Source: Flaccisagitta enflata (taxonomy: Eukaryota > Chaetognatha > Sagittoidea > Aphragmophora). From it: a DNA stretch of 64,000 nt. Of the stretch, positions 44,918-57,266 are shown one piece after another. The position numbers were made by a program, and so were the translations under genes. The notes below the pieces were generated by a model, which saw only the letters and a list, made by a program, of their open reading frames with translations, was not told the origin of the DNA and searched no databases. Position 1 is the stretch's first letter; each line of letters opens with the position of its first letter. The stretch covers positions 33,914,001 through 33,978,000 of the forward strand of contig OZ231128.1 of assembly GCA_965153355.1 (NCBI GenBank), in the 5' to 3' direction.

Positions 44918-47900
44918 CTGCATGATAGCGGATTGGACTCCTTCATGAATAGATCTCGGGGTCGCTTCCCATGACAATCGCCGATGGTGTCCGTTAAGCT
45001 CCAGCCTACATGGAAATTCCGACATATCAATTATCATTGTGAACATGATCAATTACTTGAAAGGGAGGAGGGGGGGGGGATTGGTAGGGTCGAGTCGTCG
45101 AATCCTTTTGAAGGCATGGCACTTGGGTGCTTCACATAGCAAAAGTTGGGAGTATCCCTTCACCCTACTGAGGTAATGTGGAGGAGCAAAAATCATGAAG
45201 ATGACCATTTTCTTTTTTTAAAAATTCCTTCATCTTCCGTTTTTGTTTTAGCCTTTAAGTTTTCCACTGATTTGGCAGAATTCAGCAAAATCCTGTGTAG
45301 TTTTGTTACAAAAAGGACAATTATTTGTTTTAAAAAATTATGATGTATAAAAAAATAAACAAAAATATCAGAACATAAGTTATGAAAGAGCAAATGAAAA
45401 GGCAGAATTGCAATTCTGTGAAGAGTAAAAAATTATGAAAGCTGATTCAAACAATGTCAGCATATTGTTTTATCCAACTGCATTATGCAAATTAGGTCCT
45501 CAAAAGTAATTTTCTAAGAAACAGAAGATGAACGATTTTTGATAAAACAAAAATGGTAAGGGTCCTAAAATTGATCACTCCATATTAGGTAAAAAGGGCG
45601 AAAAGAAATAACCAACTTTTGTTATGCGAAGCACCCAAGCATGACACTGATCCTATGGTTATAGGCTATTCCTATGTCCATTAAGTAGTCGCGGACACGC
45701 GACTCTACACCTTTCTGTTTTGCTCAGTCCTTCAATCCGTCCGTCTGCCTGTCCGTCCATCTTGAATTATGGTTGTTCTCGTCTTTTTATGGGGATTCAA
45801 GTTAGGTTTGGGTTGTGTGAGTATAGGTGGGTTACAGACGGGCCACTAATTTAGCGTGGGGCGGCACATAAAGTTTTAGCCCTACCCCTGCAGCTCAAAC
45901 CCATTAACCAATTTTTTTACTTGGAAGTGCTCTGGATACCTTGGGGCAATGCAAATGGCGCCACCATGGCGATTTTTGGGTTTCCACTTTTAAGACCCCC
46001 AATTTTGCGATTTTTTGCCCACGGAGGTGGTTCAGGGGTGGGAAAAAAGTAGTCATTTGGAGGGGTTAAAAGTGGAAACTCAAAAATCGCCACGGTGGCG
46101 CCATTTGTATTGTCCCAAGGTATCTTTAGGTGTTCCGAGTGAAAAAATTGGTTTATGGGTTTGAGCTTTAGGGGTAGGGCTAAAAAATGTGCCGCCACAC
46201 GCTAAATTAGTGGTCCTTCCGTAGTTTGTTTTGTTTTTTTGTTCACTTTTGATTGATTTTTTTTAATAAGTACTGCCCCTGCCTAACCCTCCGCAACTTC
46301 TTTTGTAGGGCTTATTCCTCTCCTATACTGCAGAATGAATTTGTGAAACTTTGTCCCACCGTTCTCTGCCCCAAATAGCCCACTGCCTACATATCATCGT
46401 TTTCTACACACATTATGTACGGTACATAAATACAATATCCATACATAAATGGGTCCTTTTCCTACACACCTGTATGCAAAGTTCTCGGCTTGCTTTCTGG
46501 TTCCGATGAGTTGAACGATGGCGAAAAACTGCTGATGACCGTCGATCTTTTCTTGTTTCTCCAGAACTAACATGAAGTGATGTCCGAAACAAGACTGCAT
46601 CATCACCCAGTCCACAGCACCGGGAAGATTGATATCCGTCGCCAGAAACACGATGTCTTCGCCTGAAATTTGTGAAAAGATTCAAAGGATTGTGAACCAA
46701 AGATATTTAGTCACATGCTAAGCGACTCTACATCCCGCTTCGTCCGTTCGTTCGTCCATCCGTTCGTTCGTCCGTCCGTCAGTAGGTCGGTTGATCTGTG
46801 GGTCATATTTTATACATTTTACTTTTTTTCTGCTGTTTCTTAGGATGCTCAAATGCATATAAATCACATACACATGTTGAGTCCTTCCATTTAGAGACTC
46901 CATACCAAATTTCAACCAAATCGGTTGAAAAATGCCAAAGTTATGCACGTTTTTCACTTTTAGGCCGGTAGGCTGGTTGGGTCTTAGGCTGGTTTGACAG
47001 GATAAATAGTGCGCATATGTTGAGTTCTTCCATTTAGAGACCCCATACCAAGTTTCAACCAAATTAGTTGAAAAATGCCAAAGTTATGCAAGTTTTTCAC
47101 GTTTAGGCCGGTTGGCTGGTTGGGTGGTAGGTCGGTTTGGCCGGTTAGCATGCTCAAATGCATATAAATCACATACACATGTTGAGTCCTTCCATTTAGA
47201 GACTCCATACCAAATTTCAACCAAATCGGTTGAAAAATGCCAGAGTTATGCACGTTTTTCACTTTTAGGCTGGTAGGCTGGTTGGGCCGGTTGGGTTGGT
47301 CGGATCGCAAAAATCGGATAGGATGTAAAGCGCCCTACCCTAGTACAACTTCCCACCAAGTATCAACCAAATCGATCAAAGCATTAAAAAGTTATCCATT
47401 TTTTAAAATCCCTAACGACAACGACGACGACGACACCCACCCGCCTTGACTTATAGTCCGCGTCGGAATGATATTCCGTCGCGGACAAAAAACAGTTCAT
47501 TCTTTGTCGATCTAACTTTGACCTGCCAGGGGACACATTTTTCCGCCCTAAATCCGTGCGCAGAAAAATACGATGTGAAAGACTTGTTAGTTGTTGACCA
47601 GGCGGTAAGTGATCCATCTAAAATTTACCTTGCAAAGTGGTGATACTCTTGTGGGCTGTCATCAGGTGGACCATTACTTGCTCGAGACTTCCTTGCCATT
47701 TGCAGGAGGCGCCAGGACAAGGACATGAATAGGGTCGGAACTCACACGCCTCCTCGTGATCTGTCTTGTCGTGATGGAGGAGTGTCACCTGTGTGGTGAA
47801 AAGAGGGAAAGATGGCGGGGAGGAATAAAGAAAATCAAAGGAGTAACCTTGGGGGCAAAAAAAATGGCGGATTTTTCATAACAGATTCTACCTATCTTAA

Positions 47901-50514
47901 TCTAATAGAAACTAATTAAAATCGGTGATGGTTTGAAAGCTCTTCAAAAGATCTTTCATTTGAGCCGTGTCTGGAATTTTTAACTTTAACGGTTTAGAAA
48001 CTAGAGCAGTTTGAACATGACTACTCATTTTCTGCTCTGACATCATGGCAAGAATGAGTGCTAAAAAAAACATCATAAAACCATAGTAAAAATTCTCTCA
48101 TTTTAATGAAAATTTAACTGGAAGCCGTGAATAACTTTCTCTAAGAGCTCCTAAAAAAATTTCTAAATCGGGCAATTTTTTCTATCATTTTCATCATCAG
48201 AAAGTTCTCAAAATTTTCAAGCAATTTGAGTATCACTGACATAACAACATGGTTTTTTTTCTCGAATTTTTGACATCAAATTTTGACAAAAATCATATCA
48301 AACTCATGATGGTTTTGAAGCTCTGGGAAAAATGTTTTATTTGGAATAGTACAGGATAGGTTTTGCCAATTCTGTGGTGAAATAAGTGTAACTACAGTAA
48401 ACTACTTTAGTTTTGGTGTATTTCATTGAGATCTGGAATATGAAATTTCGAAAACCCTAGTAAAAATCATCAGATTAGCAAAAAAATTGGATTGGTATCA
48501 GAAGACAGACACTTGAATTACCACCTAAAATTTTATAGAAATCGGACCGAATCTTCTACCATTTTTTTAAATTTTTACTTTTCCTTAATTCCCTTTTGCA
48601 GAGGTACGGGCAGGCCAGAAAAGTAGTAGTCATGTTCAAATTACTCTAACTTCTTAACCGTTTGAGTTAAAATTTCCAGACGGGACTCAAATGAAAGATC
48701 TTTCAAAGAGCTTTCTAACCATCACCAATTTTTATATGTTTTTCTTGAATTGAAGTAGATAGAATCTGTTTTAAAAATCCGCCATTTTTTTTGCCCCCAA
48801 GGTTACAAGGGTCGATGGGAGAAAGACGAGGAGAAACGAAAAACCAACTAGATTGCTCAATCGCTACATGATGGCCACCGCGACAGTCGGTAGTGTTAAT
48901 ATACAAAAGGCCTTAGGATCAGCATATCAAATATAAATCAATAATTCTGATGCAAAACCAACTGCACAACAGCACACAAAATATGAGCAAAATAGGGATT
49001 TAAAAAAAAAAAACAGAACGTGAATGAAATTTAAAAAGGGTTAAAATATGTTCTTATACTCCTAAATAATACCAATCTGATCAAAAGCCAAAATTGCAAA
49101 TCATCAGAGCCGACCGCGACAGTCATGAAAACCTAAAAAATTGAGGATGAGACACATCGCGACGTTCAACATACCGAACATCCGCTGGATGCGTATTTGC
49201 AAGGAAACATGACAGTCGATGCGACTTTCTCCATCGCCAGATTGCGAATGTTGCCCAATGGTCCGCGACACGTGGGGCAGCATTGGAGCTTCGGCCGACA
49301 AGTGGAGCAAACGATGTGACCCGACTGGCATTGTAAGATCGGCGGAAGCGCGTAGTCGAAGCAAACCGGGCACTCGAACAGAGATGCCAAATCTAAGTGT
49401 GGTAAAGAACCGAATTCCATGAAGATAAGGTAATGTAAGAAGAACAAGGCCAAGAGATAACATCGGTTTCATAATTATTGTCACAACATTGGAATACTTC
49501 ATAAAGTTTTATCATTATTGGTTCATTTTGCACAAATACCGTCAATTGACTAAATCCTAGTATTATCTTTTTGAGAAAGAGATAAATTTTGATCAAATTA
49601 CCTTTATAGCATAGAAGATACGACTTGTATACTGGGAATTTTGAAAAAATAGTGATAGGCAACATATGGTTGTCTTGTTTTTTATCAATTTTCTCAGATA
49701 TCTATATATAATTCTACTTGCACCCATTCAGAAGTGAGACCTGCCACTATCGATACAATCGAGTAGTTCACTTAAGCTGCGGCACATTGATTGTTATTCA
49801 TCAAAAATGATTACCAGTAATGATTTTTGATCAAATTCAATTTTTCAGTTTAAATTTGGTAAAAATCATTTCTTAGATGCGGACACGCAACTCTATAAAA
49901 GGCTTTGTCCGTCGGTCGGTCGGTCCGTCGGTCCATCTATCGGTCGGTAAGTAATGGCAAACCAATTACCCGTGGTTGCTGCCGCTCCTCCGCCGCCATG
50001 TCCTGCGGCGGCACCTTGAGGCGCCACAGAAGGCCCACCGCTTAGAACAGCGGCTTCAGCGCTGGCCGTCGGTGTGTGAACGCGCGACACCGTCGCAGAC
50101 GGCTTGCCTATGGTGAGAGGAACGAGCAGGGGAGAGAGAAAGAGAATGAGACAGAGAGACAGAGAATGGGACAGAGAGAGACAGAATGAGACAGAGGGAA
50201 AGAGAGAGAAAGAGAGAGAGAAAGAAATAGAGAAAGAGAGAAAGAAAGAGAGAAAGAAAGAAATAGATAAAGAGAAAAAGACAAAGAGAGAGAAAGAGAG
50301 GAGAAGAGAGAGAGAGAGAGAGAAAGAGAAACAGAGAAAGAGAAACAGAGAAAGAGAAAGACAGACAGACAGACAGACAGACAGAGAAGGAGAGAGCGAA
50401 GGAGAGAGAGCGAGAGAGAGAGAATCAGTGAGACTACAGCGACACAACATCCATTCAAGTGTAGAGTTCAACTAAGTTTAGTTTCTCACCTGCGGCGTTG
50501 TTTCTTCCGGACAT
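44918..50514 (-). CDS. siah1: SIAH-family RING E3 ubiquitin ligase (6 coding exons seen; last exon not found)
   Basis: Exons 50490-50514, 49970-50107, 49175-49392, 47629-47788, 46470-46662 and 44918-45005. All phases agree; 274 residues are recovered. The N-terminus (MSGRNNAA...) is Ala/Gly-rich. The C3HC4 RING (ECPVCFD ... [11 protein letters not shown] ... CCPTC) is followed by [10 protein letters not shown] and the SIAH zinc fingers ([29 protein letters not shown]), then the substrate-binding domain ([20 protein letters not shown] ... [12 protein letters not shown] ... [18 protein letters not shown]). The final 28 or so residues of the family (from DCLVFDTS) are missing. In the family it ubiquitinates partners for proteasomal degradation in nucleus and cytoplasm. 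Introns hold large foldback elements. An acidic/GC-rich upstream exon with a splice signal near 50600 is probably 5' UTR. Confidence 0.93.
45120..45652. mobile_element. Foldback element in SIAH intron 5
   Basis: Arms cttgggtgcttcacatagca / its imperfect complement tgttatgcgaagcacccaag; about 60 bp of arm pairing; no coding. Exact ends and target duplication are uncertain. Confidence 0.65.
45687..46310. repeat. Hairpin-ended repeat carrying a nested foldback (45843-46213)
   Basis: Starts agtcgcggacacgcgactct. Inside it, ccactaatttagcgtggggc ... cacacgctaaattagtgg forms a near-palindrome of about 370 bp whose arms share caaatggcgccaccatggcg. The end motif with ctccgcaact lies near 46290. Confidence 0.75.
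46709..47489 (+). repeat. Intact dispersed repeat with hairpins at both ends (empty-site paralogue)
   Basis: Starts agtcacatgctaagcgactc (5' hairpin), then three tandem units with gagtccttccatttagagac and gttatgcacgtttttcactt, ggctggttgggccggttggg, a GACGACGAC run and the 3' hairpin GTCCGCGTCGGAAT...ATTCCGTCGCGGAC. It lies in SIAH intron 4 and shows the target site of the 12.4-kb element uninterrupted. Confidence 0.85.
47846..48803. mobile_element. TA-flanked foldback MITE in SIAH intron 3
   Basis: ACCTTGGGGGCAAAAAAAAT ... complement at the right, TA at 47844-47845 and 48804-48805, length 958 bp. Arms pair for at least 130 bp (ggcggatttttcataacaga, aatcggtgatggtttgaaag). No coding. Confidence 0.88.
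49870..49969 (-). repeat. Hairpin-ended repeat fragment abutting the SIAH exon 2 donor
   Basis: atgcggacacgcaactctat, ctttgtccgtcggtcggtcg ... ggtcggtaagtaat. It ends within about 20 bp of the exon 2 donor (49968-49969). Confidence 0.7.
50115..50435. repeat. GA-rich microsatellite in SIAH intron 1
   Basis: GAGA/GAAA/CAGA runs from acagagagacagag to gagagagagaatcagtg. Leu/Ser open frames on the minus strand are artefacts, although the frame runs into real SIAH exon 2. Confidence 0.9.
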
Positions 50515-51640
50515 GAATATAAAGGCGGGGGTCGACGGCGATGAGGAGGAAGATGAAGAGGAGGAGGAAGCGGAAGTTACGCCCGCCCTCAGACGATGCA
50601 ACATCTACAATGCCTGCAAACGCAAAAATCGGAAGATACATCGAACCAATTGCTAATCCAATCGAATGATGAATTGATGATAGTCAATTGACCGTATTGA
50701 GAATATCATAAAAGTGATGGAGATCCAACAAGTTGTGAACGTCAATCCATCGGTCCGTTTGTTGGTCGTACGGTTCGACTGGGATTCATACAGATTCGCA
50801 TGACTCTCTCAACTCGCATTCGTTATCATTCGTGTATCCGGCGTTCATGGATTGATGGATACCTTGAAACTTAACATTAAATTCATTTTTCTTTACAGCC
50901 ACCATTCAACCTCTGGAAAAAATCTGAACAGCAATTTGGATAAAAATTCATGAAAGCTTACTCTGGTTCCAAAACTACAGCTACGACCGCCACAGTGACG
51001 AAAGTATCGAAATTTTTTCTGGTACTGATGTGATCAGGAGTCGCAAAACAAAAGCTGGTGGGCTATTTGGCTGTTGAATCCTTTAAAATCGGGGTGGGAT
51101 TACCAACCCAGAAGTTCGACGAACGACGGAATAATACAGAGGATACAAAACGGAACTGTTATGGAGAAAACCAGCACAGGCCATGCGATTTAACCCTTTC
51201 CGTTGCTTTAAGCTAAAATGATTAAGACAGGTCGGTTTCCATAACTGAATAACTCGCGAAAAGAAACAAACGTCATAGTCATCGTCGTCGTCCTGATCGC
51301 GTGACAGAGCCAATGCGACGGAGAGAAAAAGGTCAGGGCCGGGATCAGCTTTCTAGACCATCGGAAAGCACCCAGAGGCGCGGAGGCTTGGGACAAGAGA
51401 AACTAAGAGCGTCGATTGTTGGAAGTTGTTGGTATTCGTATTAGACCGTTCTCTCAAGCCCCTGTGCCCAAGGAACAAGGCCAAGAGATGTCCAATAGAT
51501 GTGTCCTCTTAAAGATATGTAGGTATCAAGATACCTCTTTAAGATATGTAGGTATCAAGATACCAATAAAGGCCTCTAATCGCCGTAGGAAAAAAGTCGT
51601 AAATGCTGGGAGAAAAGGAATTATAGTCGCAAAAGCGTTA
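50515..51640. other. Region upstream of SIAH; 5' UTR/promoter candidate
   Basis: 50515-50615 on the minus strand is preceded by a ttgcag splice signal, so it is probably a 5' UTR exon. The remainder holds no confident gene. A direct repeat of about 28 bp (ttaagatatgtaggtatcaa) occurs twice at 51511-51565. Confidence 0.4.
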
Positions 51641-51710
51641 GATGGTCAGCGGTACCCGTGCCCTGCCTTAGTGGGTTGTGTTTGAAGTTGGAGAGGAAGC
51701 AAGGCAGCGG

Positions 51711-52167
51711 CTACGAAGGGGTCGCTTTCACACATGTGGGGAATTTTCTCCTCCGTTTATCAATCTCCCCCCAATCTCGAGGCCCAAATCCCAGTCCCGA
51801 GATCCAAATCCCAGTCTCATGGGCATGGCCCAAATCTTAGCCCCAAAGCCCAAATCCTAGCCTCAAGGCCCAAATCCTAGCCTCAAAGCCCAAATCTCAT
51901 CCTTGAGGCTAGGATCTGGGCCTCTTGACTGGGATATAAGCCTCCAGGCTAGGTTTTGGGCCTCGAGGCTAAGATTTGGGCCTCCAGGCTAGGATTTAAA
52001 CCTCGAGGATTGGATTTGAGCCTTATGCTACGATTTGGACCACGAGATTGGGATTTGGGTCTCGGGACTGGGATTTGGGCCTTGAGACTTGGGGGGGGAC
52101 AGACGGACGCAAGAGAAAATTCCATATGTGAAAGCACAAGCCATCGACCCCTTCGGGGCCGCTGCCC
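51711..52167. mobile_element. GGGCAGCGGCCCC-family element with tandem CCCAAATCC interior
   Basis: Left arm ggcagcggctacgaaggggt, right arm accccttcggggccgctgcc. Interior: about 20-bp units (gcccaaatcccagtctc), which invert at about 51905, so the interior is itself a degenerate palindrome. Preceded by ggtcagcggtacccgtgccc. Confidence 0.78.
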
Positions 52168-52189
52168 AAAAGGAGAAGAGACAGAGAAG

Positions 52190-52343
52190 AGAAACAGAGT
52201 GATAAGAAAAGAAGAAAGAAATGAAGAAGAAGAAAGAGAAGAGAAAAAGAAGAAGAAGAAGAAAGAAAGAAGAGAGAAGAAAGAGAGAAAGAGAGAAAGA
52301 GATAGAGAGAAAGAGATAGAAAGAGAGAGAAAGAGAGAGAAAG

Positions 52344-52374
<31 letters not shown>

Positions 52375-52460
52375 AAGAGAGAGAAAAAGAGAGAAAGAGA
52401 GAGAAAGAGAGACAGACAGACAGACAGACAAAGAGAGAAAGAGACAGAGAGAGCATGAGC
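52190..52460. repeat. GA/GAAA microsatellite
   Basis: Starts immediately after the right arm of the preceding element. Ser/Leu or Glu/Arg open frames are artefacts. Confidence 0.9.
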
Positions 52461-52871
52461 AAGCAGGGTTAAAATACAAGTGATTTGAAAGCTAGCGTCA
52501 CATTGTCTTTTCATATCACATAAGGCCCGAAATTAGGATCAATCAAAAATATTAACTTTTGTGAAAAAAAAATAGGAAAAATAAAAAAGATTTAAAAAAT
52601 CATAGCTCCAAAACTTTTGATTGACACAATTCTGCTTGGCGTCATCTAAAAGAAAGAATCAACTCTTTCTTAACTCTTTATTTCATGAAAAAAAAACTTC
52701 CCCAAACGCCCCATGAGAAAAAGGGAAATCCAAAAAGCTCTGCAGGTCTTAAAAAGCCAAAGGTTAAGTTTTCTACAACTTTTTTCCAAACTAGTCATCC
52801 AAGGATCGCACATGGTCAGCGGTACCAGATGCCCAGCTTGGAGTGATCAGATGAAAGAGTGGAGTGAGAGC

Positions 52872-53328
52872 AGGGCAGCGGTCCCAAAGGGCCGGTGTCC
52901 TGTAGGAGACCGGGGTGAATTTCCAGACGTCCTGACTAGGCACGATTGAGGGCATTTGATTGCTTGGAGCAGGGGGTCCAAGGGCTTATGTAAGATCAAG
53001 GATGAGGGCATCTTTAAGACCTGAGAGGGAAAATTTGAGGGCTGATTTTAGGCCCTAGAGAATTGATTTTGGGCCTGAGTGGGCTGATTTTGGGCCTGAG
53101 AGCTAGTTTTGGAGCTAAGAGAGCTGATTTTGGGCCTGAGAGCTAGTTTTGGAGCTATGAGGCTAATTTGGCCTGGGAGGGCTAATTGTAAATCTGAGAG
53201 GGTCAAAGAGGGCTGATTTGGGGCCTGAGAGGGGTGATTTAGCCCAAGAGGGGCCTGAGTAGCCTCAGGGAAGGACGGACGTACGTACATACATACGGAC
53301 GGACGTCTGAAAATTCTCCCCTGCCCAA
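52872..53328. mobile_element. GGGCAGCGGCCCC-family element with ggcctgag interior
   Basis: Left arm gggcagcggtcccaaagggc, right end gaaaattctcccctgccc (shortened). Interior: tandem gctgattttgggcctgagag units. Preceded by the associated ggtcagcggtaccagatgcc segment at 52815. Confidence 0.72.
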
Positions 53329-53500
53329 AAGTCACAGCGCAATTTAACTTACCTCATAATTCAGAGAAGAACAACATGCGTTTACTTCTTTTTTTTTTCA
53401 AAATGAGAACGATTCTTGTCCCTTAAAAGTACCTCCAAATGCAGATTTTTCTGTCTTAAATGTCAAGGTACTGCCAAAGAAAACATCCACTCATTCAAGG

Positions 53501-53717
53501 TGATTTAAGCCGAGCGTTGAAGGAATCGAAGATAACGTGGAAATTAATAGTTTCTTTGGTCACGTGTTTCAAAGATTCCACCTCAAGGTTTTCAATCAAA
53601 TCTTCATCTTCTTTTTTCCCGAACAAATATGACTCGTTCCACATCAAGTTCAAGTTCGTTGAATAATTCGGATCGGTAACACGCGATAGCAGATGTTGGA
53701 CGAACTGACGTTTGAAT
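53501..53717 (-). CDS. Probable last coding exon of an unidentified gene
   Basis: After a 3' splice signal (tttttctcag, complement at 53718-53727) the minus strand reads FKRQFVQHLLSRVTDPNYST, then a charged segment with FGKKEDEDLIENLEVESLKH, to a TGA at 53501-53503. Codon use is mixed and not repeat-like. Upstream exons were not found; the nearest upstream DNA is MITE sequence. The family is unrecognised. Confidence 0.4.
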
Positions 53718-54100
53718 CTGAGAAAAATTGAGAATAACATGAGACGAAAGAAGTCGGTGTTTTAGGCTCAAGTATTTATGTACTTGTCGGCTATACAGAG
53801 ACTAAGACCGTAACATTTGCTGAGAACTGAGTTAATTATGCAAGTCTTTGACCACTTCATGAGTTCATGTTTTGTTTTTTCCTTCGATTGAATGGCGGAT
53901 AAGCCGTATTAAGACTATCTATTTCACATTACTCTAATATAAATATCAGCCCTGGGCGAAATAAGTCAATACTCTGTCTTTTCATCCTTGCACCATTTGA
54001 TGTTATCATATAGGAAGATAGTTCCATGACCCTTGATCTCTCCCCCTCCCCCTCCCCCTCCCCGCGTGGTTGAAAATGTTTCTTCCCGTTCTTCTTTTGA

Positions 54101-54632
54101 GCAGCGGCCCTGAAGGGAACGATGTCCTGTACAACAGGGGGACGTTTGTGCGTTTGTGCGTGCGTACCCCCACCATTTCTATATTTTTTTGTCAATTTCC
54201 CATGTTTTTCAATGAGAATTCTACATTTATACAATTTTCATAAACTTTTGAGAATTCTATATTTTCATTATTCTTCAATTTTATGATTTTCTTGGCAATT
54301 TTCCATGTTATTCAATGGGTATTCTACATTTTTTCTCCAATTTTCTATCAATTTTCCATAGTATTCAATGAAAGCTTTTGCATTTTTCATCAATTTCATT
54401 TGATGGGAATCCAATATTTTTTTCCTTATTTGAATATTTCCGATATTACTCAAAGGGACTTCTTCTTCATTAACTCGTCAATTTTCCATGTTTCTAATGT
54501 GAATTACAGTTTTTTTTTCATTTTTTGTCGATTTTCCATGCTATTCAATGGAGCAATAGAGCTCTAGAACCCAATTGGACAGAAATCCCCTGTGATCTAT
54601 AAGACATTGTCTCCTGAGGGGCCACTGCCCTG
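54101..54632. mobile_element. GGGCAGCGGCCCC-family element whose right half is duplicated
   Basis: Left arm gcagcggccctgaagggaac (54101), interior repeats of ttttccatgttattcaatgg as in the copy at 1312, right arm ctcctgaggggccactgccc. The associated segment continues to 54710. The 1.65-kb tandem duplication begins inside it at 54366. Confidence 0.75.
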
Positions 54633-55419
54633 CTAACAATTACCTACATTCACAAACATACAAAGCAGGGCAAAGGGTATCGCCGACCACATATTGCCCT
54701 TGGGTGACTGATTTCCCTCTGATATTAAGGAAATTGATAGGGTAAGTAAATCTGATAATTCACTTTCATTTGGCGCCAGGCAGGATGTTCTAGGACGATT
54801 ACTTTTGGAGTTAATTTTTTAATGATTTTTTTGCGGAAAATTCAAATTAAATATTTCTCCATTCTTAATGATTTTGTGTAGGATCGATAAAGAAGTATTT
54901 TGATGTTTTTTTGAGCATGCAAATACAAAAAAAAAACATGTTTATGAAAATCACTGCTCATTTATGACTTATGAGGGTATTTTTCATTATTCGAGCTTAA
55001 TTAGCTCATTAGCTCAGTCTTTTTTTCTGATTCAAAATGGGATAAATAAATGTTTTGACACATGTTTGAGCATGCAAATACAAGAAAGCATATCAGTGAG
55101 CATAGCTGCTCGTATGTGAGGGTGTTATGGAGTATTCTAACTCATTAAGCTCAAACCTTTTTTCTTATTTCAAATAAAATAAAGCATGTCAGTGAGCATA
55201 GCTGGTCGTGTGGTTGAGTGATTGAGTATTTTAGCTCACCTAGCTCATTTTGCTCAGTCCTACTTTTCCCCGATTTCCAGTTCAGTCAATGTACATGTAA
55301 TTGCTTTTGATTTGATCTAACAAATAAAACAAATTGCAATGACTGAAGATAAAAACTTGGTGAAAAGTGATCAATACTCATGATTTCCTTCCTCACGGCG
55401 GCAGCCGCCATTACTGGTA

Positions 55420-55461
55420 ATAATGATAACAATAATGATAATAATAATAATAATAATAATC

Positions 55462-55534
<73 letters not shown>

Positions 55535-55556
55535 TAATAATAACAACAATAATAAC

Positions 55557-55594
<38 letters not shown>

Positions 55595-55612
55595 TAATAA
55601 TAACAATAATAT
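55420..55612 (+). repeat. AAT microsatellite (unit 1)
   Basis: (AAT)n with GAT, CAT and AAC interruptions. Poly-Asn and poly-Ile frames are artefacts. Confidence 0.95.
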
Positions 55613-57065
55613 TACGAATGAGACACATTCTTTTTACCACTCCCAAGCAAAATGTGATGATTAAGCGATTAGGTAGTGCTTAAAAATGAAGAAAATAATT
55701 TCCGTGTTATGAACATATATACAATTTGACTTGTGTAGGCATCGGAACTGAGTTGCTAGGGAGCGTCACAGGGCTATTACACATGATTACGCCCCCTAGC
55801 AACGGCTGAACGAGCAATATTCTCACAGAACATACAGTACATAAAGTTGTAGCAAATATGGTTTCAAGCAATGTTCGGTCAATCATATTTCTTAAAATAT
55901 TGATATTTAAGCAAGAAAATACATGAAAATACATAAAAATGTATTTCCATGGCAACCTGTCTTCAAATTGTGAGTTCCCTGTATTCCCAAGTCTAGACGG
56001 CATCTACTGTATCAATGAAAGCTTTTGAATTTTTCATCAATTTCATTTGATGGGAATCCAATATTTTTTTCCTTATTTGAATATTTCCAATATTACTCAA
56101 AGGGACTTCTTCTTCATTAACTCGTCAATTTTCCATGTTTCTAATGTGAATTACAGTTTTTTTTTCATTTTTTGTCGATTTTCCATGCTATTCAATGGAG
56201 CAATAGAGCTCTAGAACCCAATTGGACAGAAATCCCCTGTGATCTATAAGACATTGTCTCCTGAGGGGCCACTGCCCTGCTAACAATTACCTACATTCAC
56301 AAACATACAAAGCAGGGCAAAGGGTATCGCCGACCACATATTGCCCTTGGGTGACTGATTTCCCTTTGATATTAAGGAAATTGATAGGGTAAGTAAATCT
56401 GATAATTCACTTTCATTTGGCGCCAGGCAGGATGTTCTAGGACGATTACTTTTGGAGTTAATTTTTTAAAGATTTTTTTGCGGAAAATTCAAATTAAATA
56501 TTTCTCCATTCTTAATGATTTTGTGTAGGATCGATAAAGAAGTATTTTGATGTTTTTTTGAGCATGCAAATACAAAAAAAAACATGTTTATGAAAATCAC
56601 TGCTCATTTATGACTTATGAGGGTATTTTTCATTATTCGAGCTTAATTAGCTCATTAGCTCAGTCTTTTTTTCTGATTCAAAATGGGATAAATAAATGTT
56701 TTGACACATGTTTGAGCATGCAAATACAAGAAAGCATATCAGTGAGCATAGCTGCTCGTATGTGAGGGTGTTATGGAGTATTCTAACTCATTAAGCTCAA
56801 ACCTTTTTTCTTATTTCAAATAAAATAAAGCATGTCAGTGAGCATAGCTGGTCGTGTGGTTGAGTGATTGAGTATTTTAGCTCACCTAGCTCATTTTGCT
56901 CAGTCCTACTTTTCCCCGATTTCCAGTTCAGTCAATGTACATGTAATTGCTTTTGATTTGATCTAACAAATAAAACAAATTGCAATGACTGAAGATAAAA
57001 ACTTGGTGAAAAGTGATCAATACTCATGATTTCCTTCCTCACGGCGGCAGCCGCCATTACTGGTA

Positions 57066-57107
57066 ATAATGATAACAATAATGATAATAATAATAATAAT
57101 AATAATC

Positions 57108-57159
<52 letters not shown>

Positions 57160-57205
57160 TAATAATAATAATAATAATAACAATAATAATAACAACAATA
57201 ATAAC

Positions 57206-57246
<41 letters not shown>

Positions 57247-57266
57247 TAATAATAACAATAATATTA
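57066..57266 (+). repeat. AAT microsatellite (unit 2)
   Basis: Same tract in the second duplicate, differing in repeat number. Confidence 0.95.

Noticed and set aside
45917-46198. 93-aa minus-strand frame
   Set aside because: It is a translation of the near-palindromic foldback; both arms give related peptides.
36334-50514. A single gene joining SIAH exons to the basic-protein exons
   Set aside because: SIAH exon 6 ends in phase 0, and splicing to the exon at 37311 gives an immediate stop; the two are treated as separate genes.
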